In this document: positions 12,876-24,490 of the stretch, one piece after another
Layout of the letters: each line of letters opens with the position of its first letter
Numbering within the stretch: the stretch's first letter is position 1
Assembly (NCBI GenBank): GCA_026686845.1
Contig: JAIVEN010000006.1
Location: 34,642,501-34,706,500, forward strand
Reading direction: 5' to 3'
DNA from: Adenanthera pavonina
Lineage: Eukaryota; Streptophyta; Magnoliopsida; Fabales; Fabaceae
DNA length: 64,000 nt
Translations under genes and position numbers: made by a program
Notes under the pieces: model-generated
Seen by the model: the letters and a program-made list of their open reading frames with translations, nothing else
Databases searched by the model: none
Told to the model about the DNA's origin: nothing

Positions 12876-13440
12876 AACCTATTATAATTTATGGGTTAAA
12901 TGAATTAAATAATTTAATTTACCATGGGTTACGGTTTGAATGAGTCATCCAATTATAGGTCAACCAATTCTATGGAATTATGGATGAACCTATTATAAAT
13001 TATAGATTGAGCGAGTTAAATAATTTAATTTGTTATGGGTCATGGGTGGGTTGAATGGGTCAACCAATTATAAATTATAGGTTGCTAACAATTTTAATCT
13101 GCCATGTGTTATGTGTTATAGGTTAAATCAATGAATTTGTTATAAATTATGGGTCGAAGGAATTAAGTAATTTAATCCACTATTAGTAATAGGGTTAAAT
13201 ATAAGTTATGTATTGAATGGGTCAACATGTTAATTTAATGTATGAACCTATTATAAATTACTAGTTGAAAGAATTTAGTAATTTGATCTATCACGAGTCA
13301 TTGGTCAACCAATCACCAAGTCAACTAATGAAAAATTACATGTCTAACGAGTTAAATAATTTAATCTATAATGGATCTCTAGTTCAACGGTCAACCAATT
13401 ATAATTGATGAGTCGAATGAGTAAAAAATAATTTAATCCA
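12876..13440. repeat. Degenerate tandem repeat, period roughly 75-110 bp
   Basis: Repeated words occur in constant order: AACCTATTATAAATTATAGG, a GAATGAGTTAAATAATTTAAT-like word, CCACCATGGGT-like, and GGGTCAACCAATTATA. The AATAATTTAAT anchor recurs near 12909, 13020, 13165, 13355 and 13430. Spacing is irregular because units carry insertions and deletions. No coding function is apparent. Confidence 0.6.
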
Positions 13441-14423
13441 CCATCAGTAAGATATAGATTCAAAAAATAATTAAATTCTGCATTGAAAATGTTGTACTTT
13501 ATATGAAGATATAAAAACAGTTAATGATGTATATTATTACTTTCTTAAAGCATGTTATGTGTTTGAGTTGTTAGACAATGATAAAAAATATGTTCATGAC
13601 ATAATGGAAGTTAGACATTGAGACTTATCAATTTCGATTATTGTATCAATTTGATTGTTAGTGAAAATGATCACATAAAAGATAAATATCTAATGCTATA
13701 TATAGAGAAATATTCTACAAATTATGTAATTAGGTTTATTGCATGCATCTTGTACATTATTGTCTATTTTATATTTAGTTCCCAAATATTATATAATGTA
13801 TACTAAATAATTTGATTGCTTGATCATTATTAAGTAATAATAAACAAATTGAAAATTCAACACATGCAGTTGTAAAGGTTAATTTGGATTTAAGTAATTT
13901 ATTTTAATAATTAAAACTTTTTAAAAATTTCATATAACTCATCGAGGTTTGCATTTATACATGGTTAGTTATATGTTACAGTATTATGTATGTGTAGCAG
14001 AGGAGGTTTGTAGATATTAATTTTGGTGAGGAGATCAAGCAAAAGATATATCCGCTAATATAATGTATAGAAAAATATCCAACAATTTATTTGATTAGGT
14101 TTTGTTGTGTGTCCTATATATGTTGTTATTTATTTAATTTAATATTCATTTACATTTGTTTAATTTGGATTAAGTAATTATTTTAACAATTAACTTTTTA
14201 AAAATTTCATGTAATATAATAATTCTACATGATTATTTTTGTTAACTATATTTATGTATACCTATTGTCAATTTGAAAGATTAATATAATATGATTATTA
14301 AACATAAAGATTGATTGATGTTATTATCTATTATATATAATTACTTCTGATTTTAAAAAACATCTTGTGCATCACCGTGGATACATACTAGTTTTATTGA
14401 TATATGAATATGCTGTTTTGAAG
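13441..14423. other. AT-rich intergenic DNA
   Basis: A partly duplicated pair of segments is visible around 13660-13810 and 14040-14160 (both with ATAT...GAAAAATATTC and GATTAGGTTT words), suggesting an old local duplication. No gene seen. Confidence 0.4.
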
Positions 14424-15240
14424 TACTCCCTCCGGTCCATATTATAAGGTATATTATATCAAATTCACGCATATTAAGAAAATTACTTTTTTATCTCAAA
14501 TCCATAAAAAGAATACCCACCTTTCCAATTTTGCCCTTGTTTTTATCATTGAAGGTTTTGGGCACTGTGTAGCCGTACAACAGTAAATGAAAAAAAGAAG
14601 CTCCGATGAGAATCTCTGGAAGGCATGTCTGACCAATTACGCACCAGTTCGTGATCCTCTTAAAACCATAATAAACCAATGGAAATGGCAGTTACTGATG
14701 CATTTGCCAGTAATTGAAAACAAATTGAAAAAAAGGTGGATCAAGAAACCCAACCGTCAATGAGCTCCAAGTTGCCATCTGAGGGTTATTGAGATAAATG
14801 GTGGTGTATTTAAGTTGCCAGCAAGATTAAACTATCGAAGAACTGCTTAGTCCCCTGTTTCAACACCAATATTTCAGCTCGTTAGTACCCTGTTTCGACA
14901 CCCAGATTAACTTCGACATCACTAATTATCATCATGCTCGACTTAAACTTGACTCCAGGCTTGATAGATGATGATGATTCAGATTTGCATGGGTGGACAG
15001 CTACTGATGCCAATTTTCAAGGGCCAGTCCTCTGTTCTGATGATAAGTTTCCATTAACAGGGGAGAACTCAAATTCACAGTCTATGTTTGATTTAAATGT
15101 TGTCCCATTTGCAGAAAACTCTCATGGACATGGTGTGGATGAGACAATGGTGATGGAAGTAAACTCAGGAAGCAATGAAAGCTATGACCTTCAATTGGCC
15201 GAAGTTCGGAACGAGACACAGACGGTGGATGAAGAAATTG

Positions 15241-16626
15241 GTACGACTGGAATGCTTTATACTTCATCCTTTTTTTTTCCCCTTATTTTAAACATCCTCA
15301 CGTGATTGACAGCTGGTAATAGATGATAATTTGAGAATGAGACAAAGATGTGGGTGTTAATCTTACCCAAAAAAAAAAAAGATATGGGTCTTCACGTGAT
15401 GGCACTTCTGCAAACTTTAGGATCTTCACGGTACTATGGGAGTACTCTTTTAAATTTTGAATAAATTTTCTATGATTAAACCTGAGTAATTTTTGGAGTA
15501 CTGTATCTTGTTTTCTTTATCTAATTTGGAAGTATATTTTAAATTGTGAATAATTTTTAGGTCTTTATGTGCTGGTAATTTGGGAGTATGTTTTAAATTG
15601 TCAATAATTTTTTTTATAATTGAACATGAGTCACTTTTGGAGTATCTTGTTTTCTTGATCTAATTTATCTAATTTGGGAGTATATTTTAAATTATGAATA
15701 ATTTTTGGGTCTTCACATACTGGTATTTTGGGAGTATATTTTAAATTATAAATAATTTTTCTATAACTGAACATGAGTAATTAAATATGAATAATTTATC
15801 TAATTTATGATTAATTTTATGGAGTTATTTTTTAATTAGTGAAATTTTCATTTCTGTAATATTATTCATTTTTAGTTACTGTACGTTACTACTCCCAAAT
15901 TATAATTTTCATTCCTGTAATTTTTTGCAGTATAATGTTTTTTTTATTTATTTTTTGTTCACCATTTTTTCTTACATTTTGTGAGTTTTCTTCTATTATT
16001 GATAGTTCATGAGTATTATTAGAACGGTATCTTTTTTAATTATAGTGTTTTTTTTTATTTTTCCAGTTTTTAATTGCCTCTACTAATGTTTTTCTTCAAT
16101 TGTGTGGAGCATAGGAGTATTATTAGTACGTTGCTTTTCTTTAATTGGGGCTGAGCTAAATTTAATCATCTTACATTAAATCAAAAGACAAGTTGAGGTT
16201 GAGCTAATTTTGGATTTTATGTCTCAGCATAAGATATTTTAAAATTCATCCTATTGTGTTTTTCTTCAATTGCTTGCCCTATTCTTAGAAATGGTTTTTA
16301 GTAATTTTATTTTTATTAATGTTGTTAGTCCTTTGACATGTCCATAATTTTTTATTTATGATTTTTTTAATAGTCTTCTCCTAAATTTTTGTTAATATTT
16401 TTGAATAATTTTTTCCAGTAATTATGGTAATATTTTTTAAGTATGAATTTTTTTTTTTAAATTTTCTTTTATCTTATGTGAACTATTTTTTGCTCCATTA
16501 TTGATATCAATTGATTTTTTCAAATTATCAACTTATTTATCAACATTTTTTTCCAATCTATCAATATTTCATTTAACGTGACTTATTTTTTCTTTTATTA
16601 TTGGTATGCATTGTCATGTCATGCAG
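15241..16626 (+). other. Intron of the mariner-like transposase
   Basis: 1386 bases, strongly T-rich, bounded by G|GTACGA and TTGTCATGTCATGCAG. Joining the exons makes a GAT codon across the junction and leads straight into the helix-turn-helix region. It contains diverged internal repeats of words such as GGGAGTATATTTTAAATTAT (15590-15770). Confidence 0.75.
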
Positions 16627-17552
16627 ATGAAGACATGATTTATGAAGGAATGAATGAAAGGAAATTTTTAACAAACGAAGAACGGGAAGCTGTTGCTCAA
16701 ATTCTAAAGCACTCAACTCATTTAGGGAGGTTGAAGGCAGGAACGATAGAGATGGTTGTTTCAATTTTTAATACTTCAAGGAGTGTCATCAATCGCATTT
16801 GGCGTCAAGTTAGGGATACAGGAGATTCATCTCACCAAAAGACAAAAAATTGTGGTAGAAAGAGAATTGAATTAGGCCTACATAGAATTCGTGAAGTTTC
16901 TCTATCACAACGAACCACGCTTCGATCACTATCGTATGCATTGAACATAAGCAAATCTTCACTAATTAGACTTCAGAAACAAGGTTCTATTCGGCGGCAT
17001 TCTAGTGCGATTAAGCCATTCATGAACAATGAGAACAAGTTGCTCGAGTAAAGTTTTGCTTATCCATGCTAGATGAGAAAAGCATACCACATGATCCCAA
17101 ATTTAAATCCATGCATAATATTGTTCATGTGGACGAAAAATGGTTCTACATGACGAAGAAGTCCGTTAATTATTATCTTTTGCCGGATGAGGAGGAGCCA
17201 CATCGGACATGCAAGAGCAAGAATTTCATTACTAAAGTTATGTTTTTAGTAGCAGTGGCTAGACCAAGATTTGATAGTGAAGGGAATGAAACTTTCTCTG
17301 GCAAAATTGGTGTTTTTCCGCTTGTCACTGAAGAATCCGCCAAAAGAAGTAGTGCTAACAGACCTGCAGGTTCACTAATCACCAAACCCATAACTTCGGT
17401 GAATAAAGATTTTAGTAGGCTTTTCCTTATTGAGAAAGTTTTACCGTCCATTAAAGAGAAATGGCCAAGAGACCATTTGGATGAAACAATTTTCATCCAA
17501 CAGGATAATGCTCCATGTCACATAAGTGAAAATGATTATGAGTTTTGTCGGG

Positions 17553-17596
17553 TTGCCCGTGAAGGTGGCTTTGATTGCCCGTGAAGGTGGCTTTGA
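17553..17596 (+). repeat. 22-bp tandem duplication inside the transposase
   Basis: Two adjacent exact copies (17553-17574 and 17575-17596), beginning TTGCCCGTGAAGG and ending GGCTTTGA. Because 22 is not a multiple of three, the duplication shifts the transposase frame between the second and third catalytic aspartates. The perfect identity of the copies suggests a recent event. Confidence 0.95.
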
Positions 17597-17951
17597 TATA
17601 TGTTTGCTTTGTCAACCTCCTAATTCGCTAGATTTGAATGTCTTGGACTTGGGCTTCTTCAATGCTATTCAATCATTACAACACAAAGAAGCACCAAAGA
17701 CCATCAATGACCTCATTGATGCAGTGGTCAATTCATTTGAAAATTTTTCACCCGTGGAATCAAACAAAATCTTTCTCACACTACAAAGTTGCATGATGGA
17801 GATCATGAATAATGGAGGGTCCATTAAGTATAAGATTCCACACATGAGGAAACAAATGATGGAGAAGGAAGGATCACTCATGAAACAAATGGAGTGTCGG
17901 TTAGAAGTGGTGCAAAAAGCATTATATTACTTGAGGGAAGTGAGTGAGTGA

Positions 17952-18703
17952 TGAGAAATGGGTCTTGTAAATGAGCATAATTTTTGGATTTCTTTCTAAG
18001 GGAAGTGCGTGAGTAATTGTATGGTACATGTAAATTAGTTATTAGTACAATTTTCTTCTCTCTCCCTTCCTCTTCTTAATTTAAATATGTAAATAAAATT
18101 TATTTGACTCAAGAAGATGATGCTGTCTCATAGATTCAATACCCATTTGAGGGGCCATTCGAACAACAATCCTATTTAAACATTTTATCTGAACTGCCAT
18201 CCTGTGGAGTTGAGTCTGACAAGCAAATAAGGCAATTTGAAGAGGGAAAGTATGTTAAATTCGACCCCTATGGTGCCTCCCATGTGTCTGCAAGTTCACA
18301 AACACTGAATATAAAACTCTTTTATGCTCAGGAATTCTCAGGAAATTCTATGCGTGCTCTAAAATTTTATTGTCCTGATTCAACCCAGAAAGACCGAGTA
18401 GTTTTGATGGATCACAAAAAGTCCTCAATTTTTCTCAGTTTTCAAAGCCCTTCAAAGTGGCTTCAACATCATCTAATTTCATTTCATTTCATACATTCTT
18501 TCCATTTCAAATAACACCAATAAAGCATACAATACTCTGATTGAATTTTGACATGATGAATGAAAAAACAGAGCATACATAAGCCAACGAAATGGTCTTC
18601 ACCAAAATAACAGAGCACACTATCTAACCTTCCACATCAAGAAAAACAACACAGCATAGCACCAACAATTGTACACCAAAAACCTTCTTCAATCAACCTT
18701 AAA
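17952..18703. other. Non-coding interior of the mariner-like element
   Basis: Follows the transposase stop. The part nearest 18703, read on the minus strand, is T-rich and could be the 3' untranslated region of the antisense ORF. The open stretch at 18284-18514 has no recognisable domain. Confidence 0.45.
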
Positions 18704-19249
18704 CTAATAGAAGTCGGGAAAATAAATTTTTAACATACTCCGAATGAACTTCTTCTTCGACTTCTCTTCCATACTGTCATCCTCCATGTCATCCTCTGGG
18801 AACTTGTTGAGATCAAACCTGTTCACGGTTGAACTTTGCCCCTTGCTTGAATCTGGAACCGCACCTGAGGTCACCTCATCGTCCGGTAGCTTATTCAGAT
18901 CAAAAATCTTCGCAGGTGGAAATCGAACCTCACCGGACCTCCTCCCATCTTCATCTCTCAACTGCTCCACCTCCCGATCGTCCCCATTTGCCTTTTCCAT
19001 TAGAACCTCACCATCCATGGAATCTTCGACAACTAGATCTACAAGCCCTCCATCCCCAATCGCACTGCAGAAAGAAAATGGGGATGCTCTATCGGCATCA
19101 CCATCCACCGAATCGTGGACCACGGCTAAAGCATCATCATCGATAGAATCTTCGACGACTGCCATGGCATCCTTCGGCAACTGTGACTCTCCCATCAAAC
19201 CCGACAGAACCTCACCGTCGATTTCGAGCAACACCTTTGGCCCTCCCAT
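18704..19249 (-). CDS. Acidic protein with DLNxxP (EAR-like) motifs, in MLE
   Basis: Unrecognised protein of 181 residues if started at the first in-frame ATG (19249). The frame stays open upstream to about 19405 without an ATG. It is strongly acidic with internal repetition (AVVEDSIDDDALAVVHDSVD and a later VVEDSMDGEV). Towards the C-terminus it has FDLNKLPDDE and FDLNKFPEDD about 30 residues apart, then a basic KSKKK that could be part of a nuclear signal. DLNxxP is a known TOPLESS-binding EAR motif form, so a nuclear repression-related role is possible but only inferred. The opposite strand is also open here, but it shows no motif and is taken as a shadow. The region is clearly more GC-rich than the rest of the element, which fits either a captured host gene or a second element gene. 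Confidence 0.55.
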   Translation of the reverse strand: MGGPKVLLEIDGEVLSGLMGESQLPKDAMAVVEDSIDDDALAVVHDSVDGDADRASPFSFCSAIGDGGLVDLVVEDSMDGEVLMEKANGDDREVEQLRDEDGRRSGEVRFPPAKIFDLNKLPDDEVTSGAVPDSSKGQSSTVNRFDLNKFPEDDMEDDSMEEKSKKKFIRSMLKIYFPDFY

Positions 19250-19586
19250 CAGACGCGGACCAAACACTAATTTCAATTGACACCGTGAATGGGAAGAGTC
19301 GTAATTGAGAGGAAGGCATGGAACCGAGGGACACAGATGCCATGGGAAATGAAATTGAGAGGAAGAGAGGGAAACGAGGGGACGCCGGACGCTGAAGGTC
19401 TGCAATCTCTGCCACGTTTCAATCAGAGTCTGAGCCTACCCGCAAACTAGGAGCGAGGAAAAGTTAATCAACGGCAGAGGAAAAGTTAGACAGGGGGCAA
19501 AAGGGGAAAAATATTATTCTATACCTTATATTTTGGACCAAAAGTTTATTATATAATGTTCCTTATAATATGGACCGGAAGGAGTA

Positions 19587-20649
19587 GAAAGGAACAGGGA
19601 ACATGTGAGCTTCTCAAGTCTGCATTAATTGCCTCTGCAGATTGCTGAAAAGCCCGTGTGTTTTGATGGTTTTCGTTTTTAGTTTTTTAACTGTAAATGT
19701 TGTTTCAAGGAGTAAAAATTATTGTCTGGAACATGGGGGACCTCAGCTCTCACATCTTATTTCATCCTATTCTAAGAACGGACTTCTATCTAAGATCGTA
19801 TTTGCTCACCCATAACCAAAGAAGTGAAATTCAGGTCTTGCAGCCAAATGATATAGAGAAACTCTAAATTATTAAAAAACTTAAAAAGGATGATTGAACT
19901 GACAATCAGTCAACTTCAGGTAAGAAGCTTGTACAATATCATGATTCATGGAGAAACTTTTTGGAATCAACATTCTATAGCTTCTCGATATAAATATTTG
20001 AAAGAACCATACCTCAAACAGTTAAGTTAGAAGAGCTTAAAAGATTAATTAATAGTTTGCAAAGCAAAAATTGGTTTGTGAGAATCATACAATGTTCTAC
20101 AGCTGCTTGAACAATTCCTTAAATCCCCTACTCAGGCATAACATCGAACAGATTATATGCATGTGACAGAACAACTTGTGAAAGAAAAGAGAGAAAAATC
20201 TTAACAACTTGACAAGACGTATCTAAAATGAATCAAACCCAGGCAGAGAATAATAATGTCCTGACATGTTGGGAACACGTGCTCCAATTTCCTTGTCAAA
20301 AGGCCATGACTTTGTGCGAATGAATTGGCAGAGAACGAAGGAGACGAAAGAAGAGCAAGTGGGAGGTGGAAAAGCATAATTCAGTGGCTTTTGTTTGGTA
20401 GTAACATTGATATTGAGGTCTCCAACGTTTCAATCCTCAATTGAACACTGTAGAAAGAGGGAGAGAGATTCGATCAAAATAGTAATGAAAGTGACAAAAT
20501 CTTCAAAATAAGGACACTTGTGGAGGCGAATGAATGGAGCCGTACTCATACTACTGTCGGCTTAAGAGACGGAGCATGTGATTCTGATTGTGCAACCATA
20601 TTTACCCCTTTCATACTATTTTTATCCCTATACATAAATTTTTTTTGGC
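19587..20649. other. Intergenic DNA, no gene seen
   Basis: Moderately AT-rich. The part from about 20140 to 20560 has more mixed composition (including an AACACGTGCT G-box-like site near 20275) but I found no exon or element boundary. Confidence 0.4.
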
Positions 20650-21467
20650 CTGAATATACATAAATCTTTTTTATGGCTTAGAACCTAGGGTGTCTTCTCA
20701 TGTGTATAAATAATGAGTAGGACTTCATACGATTTCTTTTTTTAAACATAAATCTCACAGATGAAAATAAGTAAGTGTTTTCTAGTAGCTTGAGAGTTTT
20801 TAGAAGGTTATATTTATTTTTTTTCAGTGTTTAAACTTTTTCTGAAATGTGTAATAAAAGTATGGAAAGGTGAAGAAAAAAAATTATACAGAATTCAATG
20901 AAATGTGTTGAGAAATATTAAAAGAATATAAAAATTGCATGAAATGTCAGAAAAACCATATTTGGTCATGGCTTATGAATAGCATAATCATCTATAAATT
21001 TTAATCATATATTGATTTGATATATTAATATTGATTAGTTGATTTTTGAATCATTGAAACGTTGTTATTTAGTCCCTGCAAAATTTTAATTCATTACTTT
21101 TTAGTTAGTCATTTAAACATGTATGAATGGAGATTAAGCAGTGAGCAGTGAGTTAAGAATTTTGATAGATTGAATAATATATTTTGAGACTAAAATATCG
21201 TTTAGATTTTACAGAGATGGTGTATTTGTCATTATAACTTTTTATAAAATTAGTTTTTCTAACTTGACATCTCACAAATAAAATATTCTTTAATTTGAAC
21301 TCTCTTTTTTTTTTTGGGCTATCCTCTAATTTGAGATCTCATAAAATTATTTTTTCATGGATATCCTTAATAGTAAATTACTTCAATCTGATCATTTATC
21401 AATAAAATCATTATTAGCAATGTCTTTTCTATCAACTTGATATATACTCATACGGGGAGAACTGGGG
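20650..21467. repeat. Dispersed repeat, copy 1
   Basis: Colinear with 60980-62415. Both contain CATGTGTATAAATA, GAGTAGGACTTCA, GAATTCAATGAAATGTGTTG, TTAGTTGATTTTT, TTTAAACATGTAT, ACATCTCACAAATAAAATAT and TTATCAATAAAATCATT in the same order. This copy is compact at about 818 bases and lacks three insertions present in the other copy, so it serves as an empty-site reference. Confidence 0.75.
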
Positions 21468-23344
21468 GCGGACCTACTTTATAAGCAATTGGGGTAGCTG
21501 CCCTCACAAAATTTTTTTGTTTAACATGATGATAATAATATATATATTTATATATATAATGTGTAGTCTTTACTAATTGCCCCAATATTGAGTATATCAC
21601 TTTTTATTTATGAAATTAATTGTGATTACATTAATTTTAGTTATTTTAGTTCTAGGTTTTAGTCATGAAAAAATTTCTTCAAAAAAAAATCTACATCGGA
21701 ACAATCTTCTCAAGCATTTGACAAATGTACTGTAGGTTTATTTATGATTTTTTCCCTTGATTTGAAAATACTTCCTAAATCTAGCTCAGGACAATCTTGC
21801 TTAATAATATTATTAAGAATCGAATGCGGAATCACATGTGAAATAAATGGTTGAATGATAGTTTAATCAAATATATGAAAACAATGTTTAACTATTGGAC
21901 AGTGACGATTGCTCTTGGAATTTGTGCAGATTTGTTTTGTTGTAGACATGTGTCATTTTTTTCCTATTCAGTGGGCTCAACTTTTTTAATTTGATACTAT
22001 CAATTTTTTTTGGGAGGGTGAGAGAGTTTTGAGCTCCTTTAATTTTCACTATCATTTATTTTGTATCTTAATAGAGTAATAGAATCAAGTATCAATTATA
22101 TATGCTTTAATCTCCCTATAGTTTTTTTTTCACTTTTTAATTTTTTTAATTCTAAAATTGTTTTCTTTATTTTTATATCCATTATTAATTCTGAATTTAA
22201 ATTTTAAACTTCACATATATTTTAAATTTTAGATAATATTTATAGGAGGTAGAATATTTTTATAATTATTACTATCATCTAAATAAACCATGATAATTAT
22301 TAATAAACCATGTTAATCAATAATTATCATTGATACTCATTAATGTTACTTATGAAAACAATATATTTTTGGATTTTTCATTTTTAGTTATAATATAAGG
22401 ATGATCTTTTTTTGGGGAGGGAGAGGGCCTTTGAGCATTCTTAATTCTCAGTATAATTTGTTTTGTATCTCAATATATGATAATATAATTAAGTATCAGT
22501 AATATCCTTAATTTTCACTATAATTTTTTTTTCACTTTTTAATTTTTCACTTTATCTCAATGCCCATCAATTTGTTTTTCACTTCCTCAATTAATTTTAT
22601 TTTTATTTTTTATTTGCAATTTTTTTACATTTTATTAATAATAATCTTTTGATTATTAATAAATATTCAGTAATTTTCTTCCTCAATTAATTTTATTCTT
22701 ATTTACGAATATTCTTTGGCTCTTTTGATGACATCTATTTATTAATAATGATCTTTTAATAGGACAGTAAATCTCAACAAATTTTAAAATATCAATATTT
22801 AATATCTATAGAATCTTTCAATATATACTTAAATTCCAATGTCTAAATACATTGAAGAAATGTCATAGTAAAAATAAAATTTTTAATAACAAGAATTATG
22901 AAACATAAAAAATCTTTTAATATTCCATAATATCCATTTTTTTTTCAAAATTCTTAATATTATTTAATATACTCTCTTTTTTTAACATGTGTAATATCTT
23001 TTAATATATTTTGATATTTGAATCTCTAATTCAGTCAATTTTTTATTGTATGAAAATCTTTTAATATATCATGATATCTTATTTTTTAAATGCTTAATAT
23101 ACTCTCATTTTTTAATATGTCTAATATCTTTTAATGTACTCTGAAATTCTAATTCTTTTAATATATAATTAAATCTCAATGTTTAATTAAATTGAAGAAA
23201 TATTGTATTAAAGAAATTAATATACTTTGAAATTTGATTCTCTAATTCAAATGAAATTTTTTTCGGTAGAAACAAATTTTTTAATATAATATGAATATTT
23301 TAATATCTTTAAAATCTTTTAAGATGTATTAAAGTATCAATCTC
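21468..23344. other. AT-rich DNA with diverged internal duplications
   Basis: A segment at about 22002-22100 is repeated at about 22406-22500 (a GGGAGGG run, then TTTTGTATCT and AAGTATCA). From 22780 to 23345 there is a loose repetition of words such as AATATCTTTTAATATA and TCTCTAATTCA. No gene recognised. Confidence 0.45.
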
Positions 23345-23553
23345 TAACCCAACAGCTTGACGCAATTGGTAAGTGAACTACGAATGCTGAGGTGGGCTTA
23401 CAAGTATGATTCTTGCTTGCAGTACCATGTTAAAGAGCTCTGGGCCAAGTTTCACCCTTGAGTAAGAGTAAGACTTTGCAAGTACTCTCCTAACTGAACC
23501 CAGATTAGTCGGGGCCCAATATGGCTTTCGGATAGTGGGTGCGCAAGCAAAAA
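23345..23553 (+). mobile_element. tRNA-derived SINE
   Basis: About 209 bases. A pol III A-box-like AGCTTGACGCAATTGGTAAG is followed about 40 bases later by a B-box-like AGTATGATTCTT. The 3' part, AACCCAGATTAGTCGGGGC with GGATAGTGGGTGCG, resembles the conserved 3' segments of plant SINEs. It ends in a short A run. A candidate TSD, AATCTC, occurs at 23339-23344 and 23554-23559. Nearby sequence is much more AT-rich, which makes the element stand out. The exact SINE family is not determined. Confidence 0.72.
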
Positions 23554-23559
23554 AATCTC

Positions 23560-24490
23560 AAAATTAATGACATAAATATTTTTTATGTCTATTCTCACAT
23601 TTTCTTAATCCATTTTCCATCTTTTATATTAAAATTTAAATTTGAATTTAAATTTTAAATTTCATATGAATTTTAATTTTTTTATAGAGTATGAATTTTT
23701 AAAATTTTAGACAATGCTTATTTGGGGGGAATATTTCTACTATTCAAATTTCAAAATTCAAAATTGTGTCGACCCTTTATCCTTCTTTATGTTAAAATAA
23801 AATTAAAAACATATATGCGCTCTCTCTTTCTCCCCAAATGCAGAAACAGAAATTGCCTCTTCCTCTTCAGTCACATCTTCTACTTTCTTCTACAAAAAGC
23901 CAAACCAAGGGGAGAACGAAAAGAAGGGAAAAGCTAGCTAGAGCAGAGAATGAACCACAAGAAGCACTCCACTTACAAATTCAAACTCTCTTCTCCTTAC
24001 ACTGAATCAAACAACCTTTGCAGATTTTCTTTCTAGAAGACCCAAGGGGCACCCAACTTTTGTTTGGCAATAGTGCAAAAATTGGTTGTCGAAGACAAAG
24101 TGTGGCCTGGTGATCTTTATTTTCTTCTTTCCCGTGGCTACTCTATTTTTTTTTTTCATTTGTTTGATTCCTTCACAGATTTTCTTTCTAGAAGACCTAA
24201 GGTTCTAGATTTATGACATTAGGATGCTGCTCAAGGTTATGGAGAAAATTTGTGGCTCATACTAAATTTGTAGGTAAGTTACAGAAGTCAATTCTAATTC
24301 TACTGAATCAGGTAAAATTGTACAATATAATAAGGGAAGTAAGAAGTTAGTGGGTGGCCATGCATTGCAAATTTATGCATAGGTTATACATTTTCAGGTT
24401 GAATGTCTTGCAAGTCTAAATTATGAAATAATTTCTAAGGACTTGACTATGTTCATGTGCTCTTTGTATGTTCACTATTTTTCACAAGTC
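23560..24490. other. Intergenic DNA with CT-rich stretch and 22-bp direct repeat
   Basis: A pyrimidine-rich stretch at 23820-23900 looks like a plant 5' leader. A 22-base direct repeat, CAGATTTTCTTTCTAGAAG followed by ACC, occurs at 24021-24042 and 24176-24197. A small ATG frame at 24214 (about 43 codons) has no recognisable domain. No gene can be supported. Confidence 0.4.

Larger units (their letters stand above)
14934..17951 (+). pseudogene. Mariner-like transposase, two exons, disrupted
   Basis: Cut-and-paste transposase. Exon 1 (14934-15240) starts with ATG and encodes an acidic N-terminal region with DLNLTP (residues 3-8) and a second motif, FDLNVVP. The intron is 15241-16626: GTACGA donor, ATGCAG acceptor, phase 1, and the frame is kept across it. 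Exon 2 starts at 16627 with the helix-turn-helix DNA-binding region. The catalytic triad is visible as HVDEKWF (Asp codon 17132), QQDNAPCH (17504) and NVLDLGFF (17646). The last two are 39 residues apart once a duplication is discounted, giving the plant DD39D signature. Two lesions break it. A one-base loss near 17043-17045 leads to the TAA at 17049. A 22-bp tandem duplication at 17553-17596 shifts the frame and creates TGA at 17582-17584. The C-terminus ends at 17951. Confidence 0.9.
14426..19584 (+). mobile_element. Mariner-like element (plant MLE, DD39D)
   Basis: 5159-bp Tc1/mariner element. The left terminus is CTCCCTCCGGTCCATATTAT. The right terminus read inward is CTCCTTCCGGTCCATATTAT, followed in both by AAGG, so the inverted repeats are about 25 bases with one mismatch. 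It is flanked by the canonical TA at 14424-14425 and 19585-19586. Inside lie a two-exon transposase pseudogene on the + strand (14934-17951) and a second ORF on the minus strand (18704-19249). Plant MLEs normally carry only a transposase, so the second ORF and the large size are unusual. Both termini are well preserved although the transposase is disrupted. Confidence 0.92.

Noticed and set aside
18744..19280. Serine/proline-rich + strand frame opposite the DLNxxP ORF
   Set aside because: No motif or domain. The opposite strand has the repeated FDLNK and VVEDS motifs, so this is taken as a shadow.
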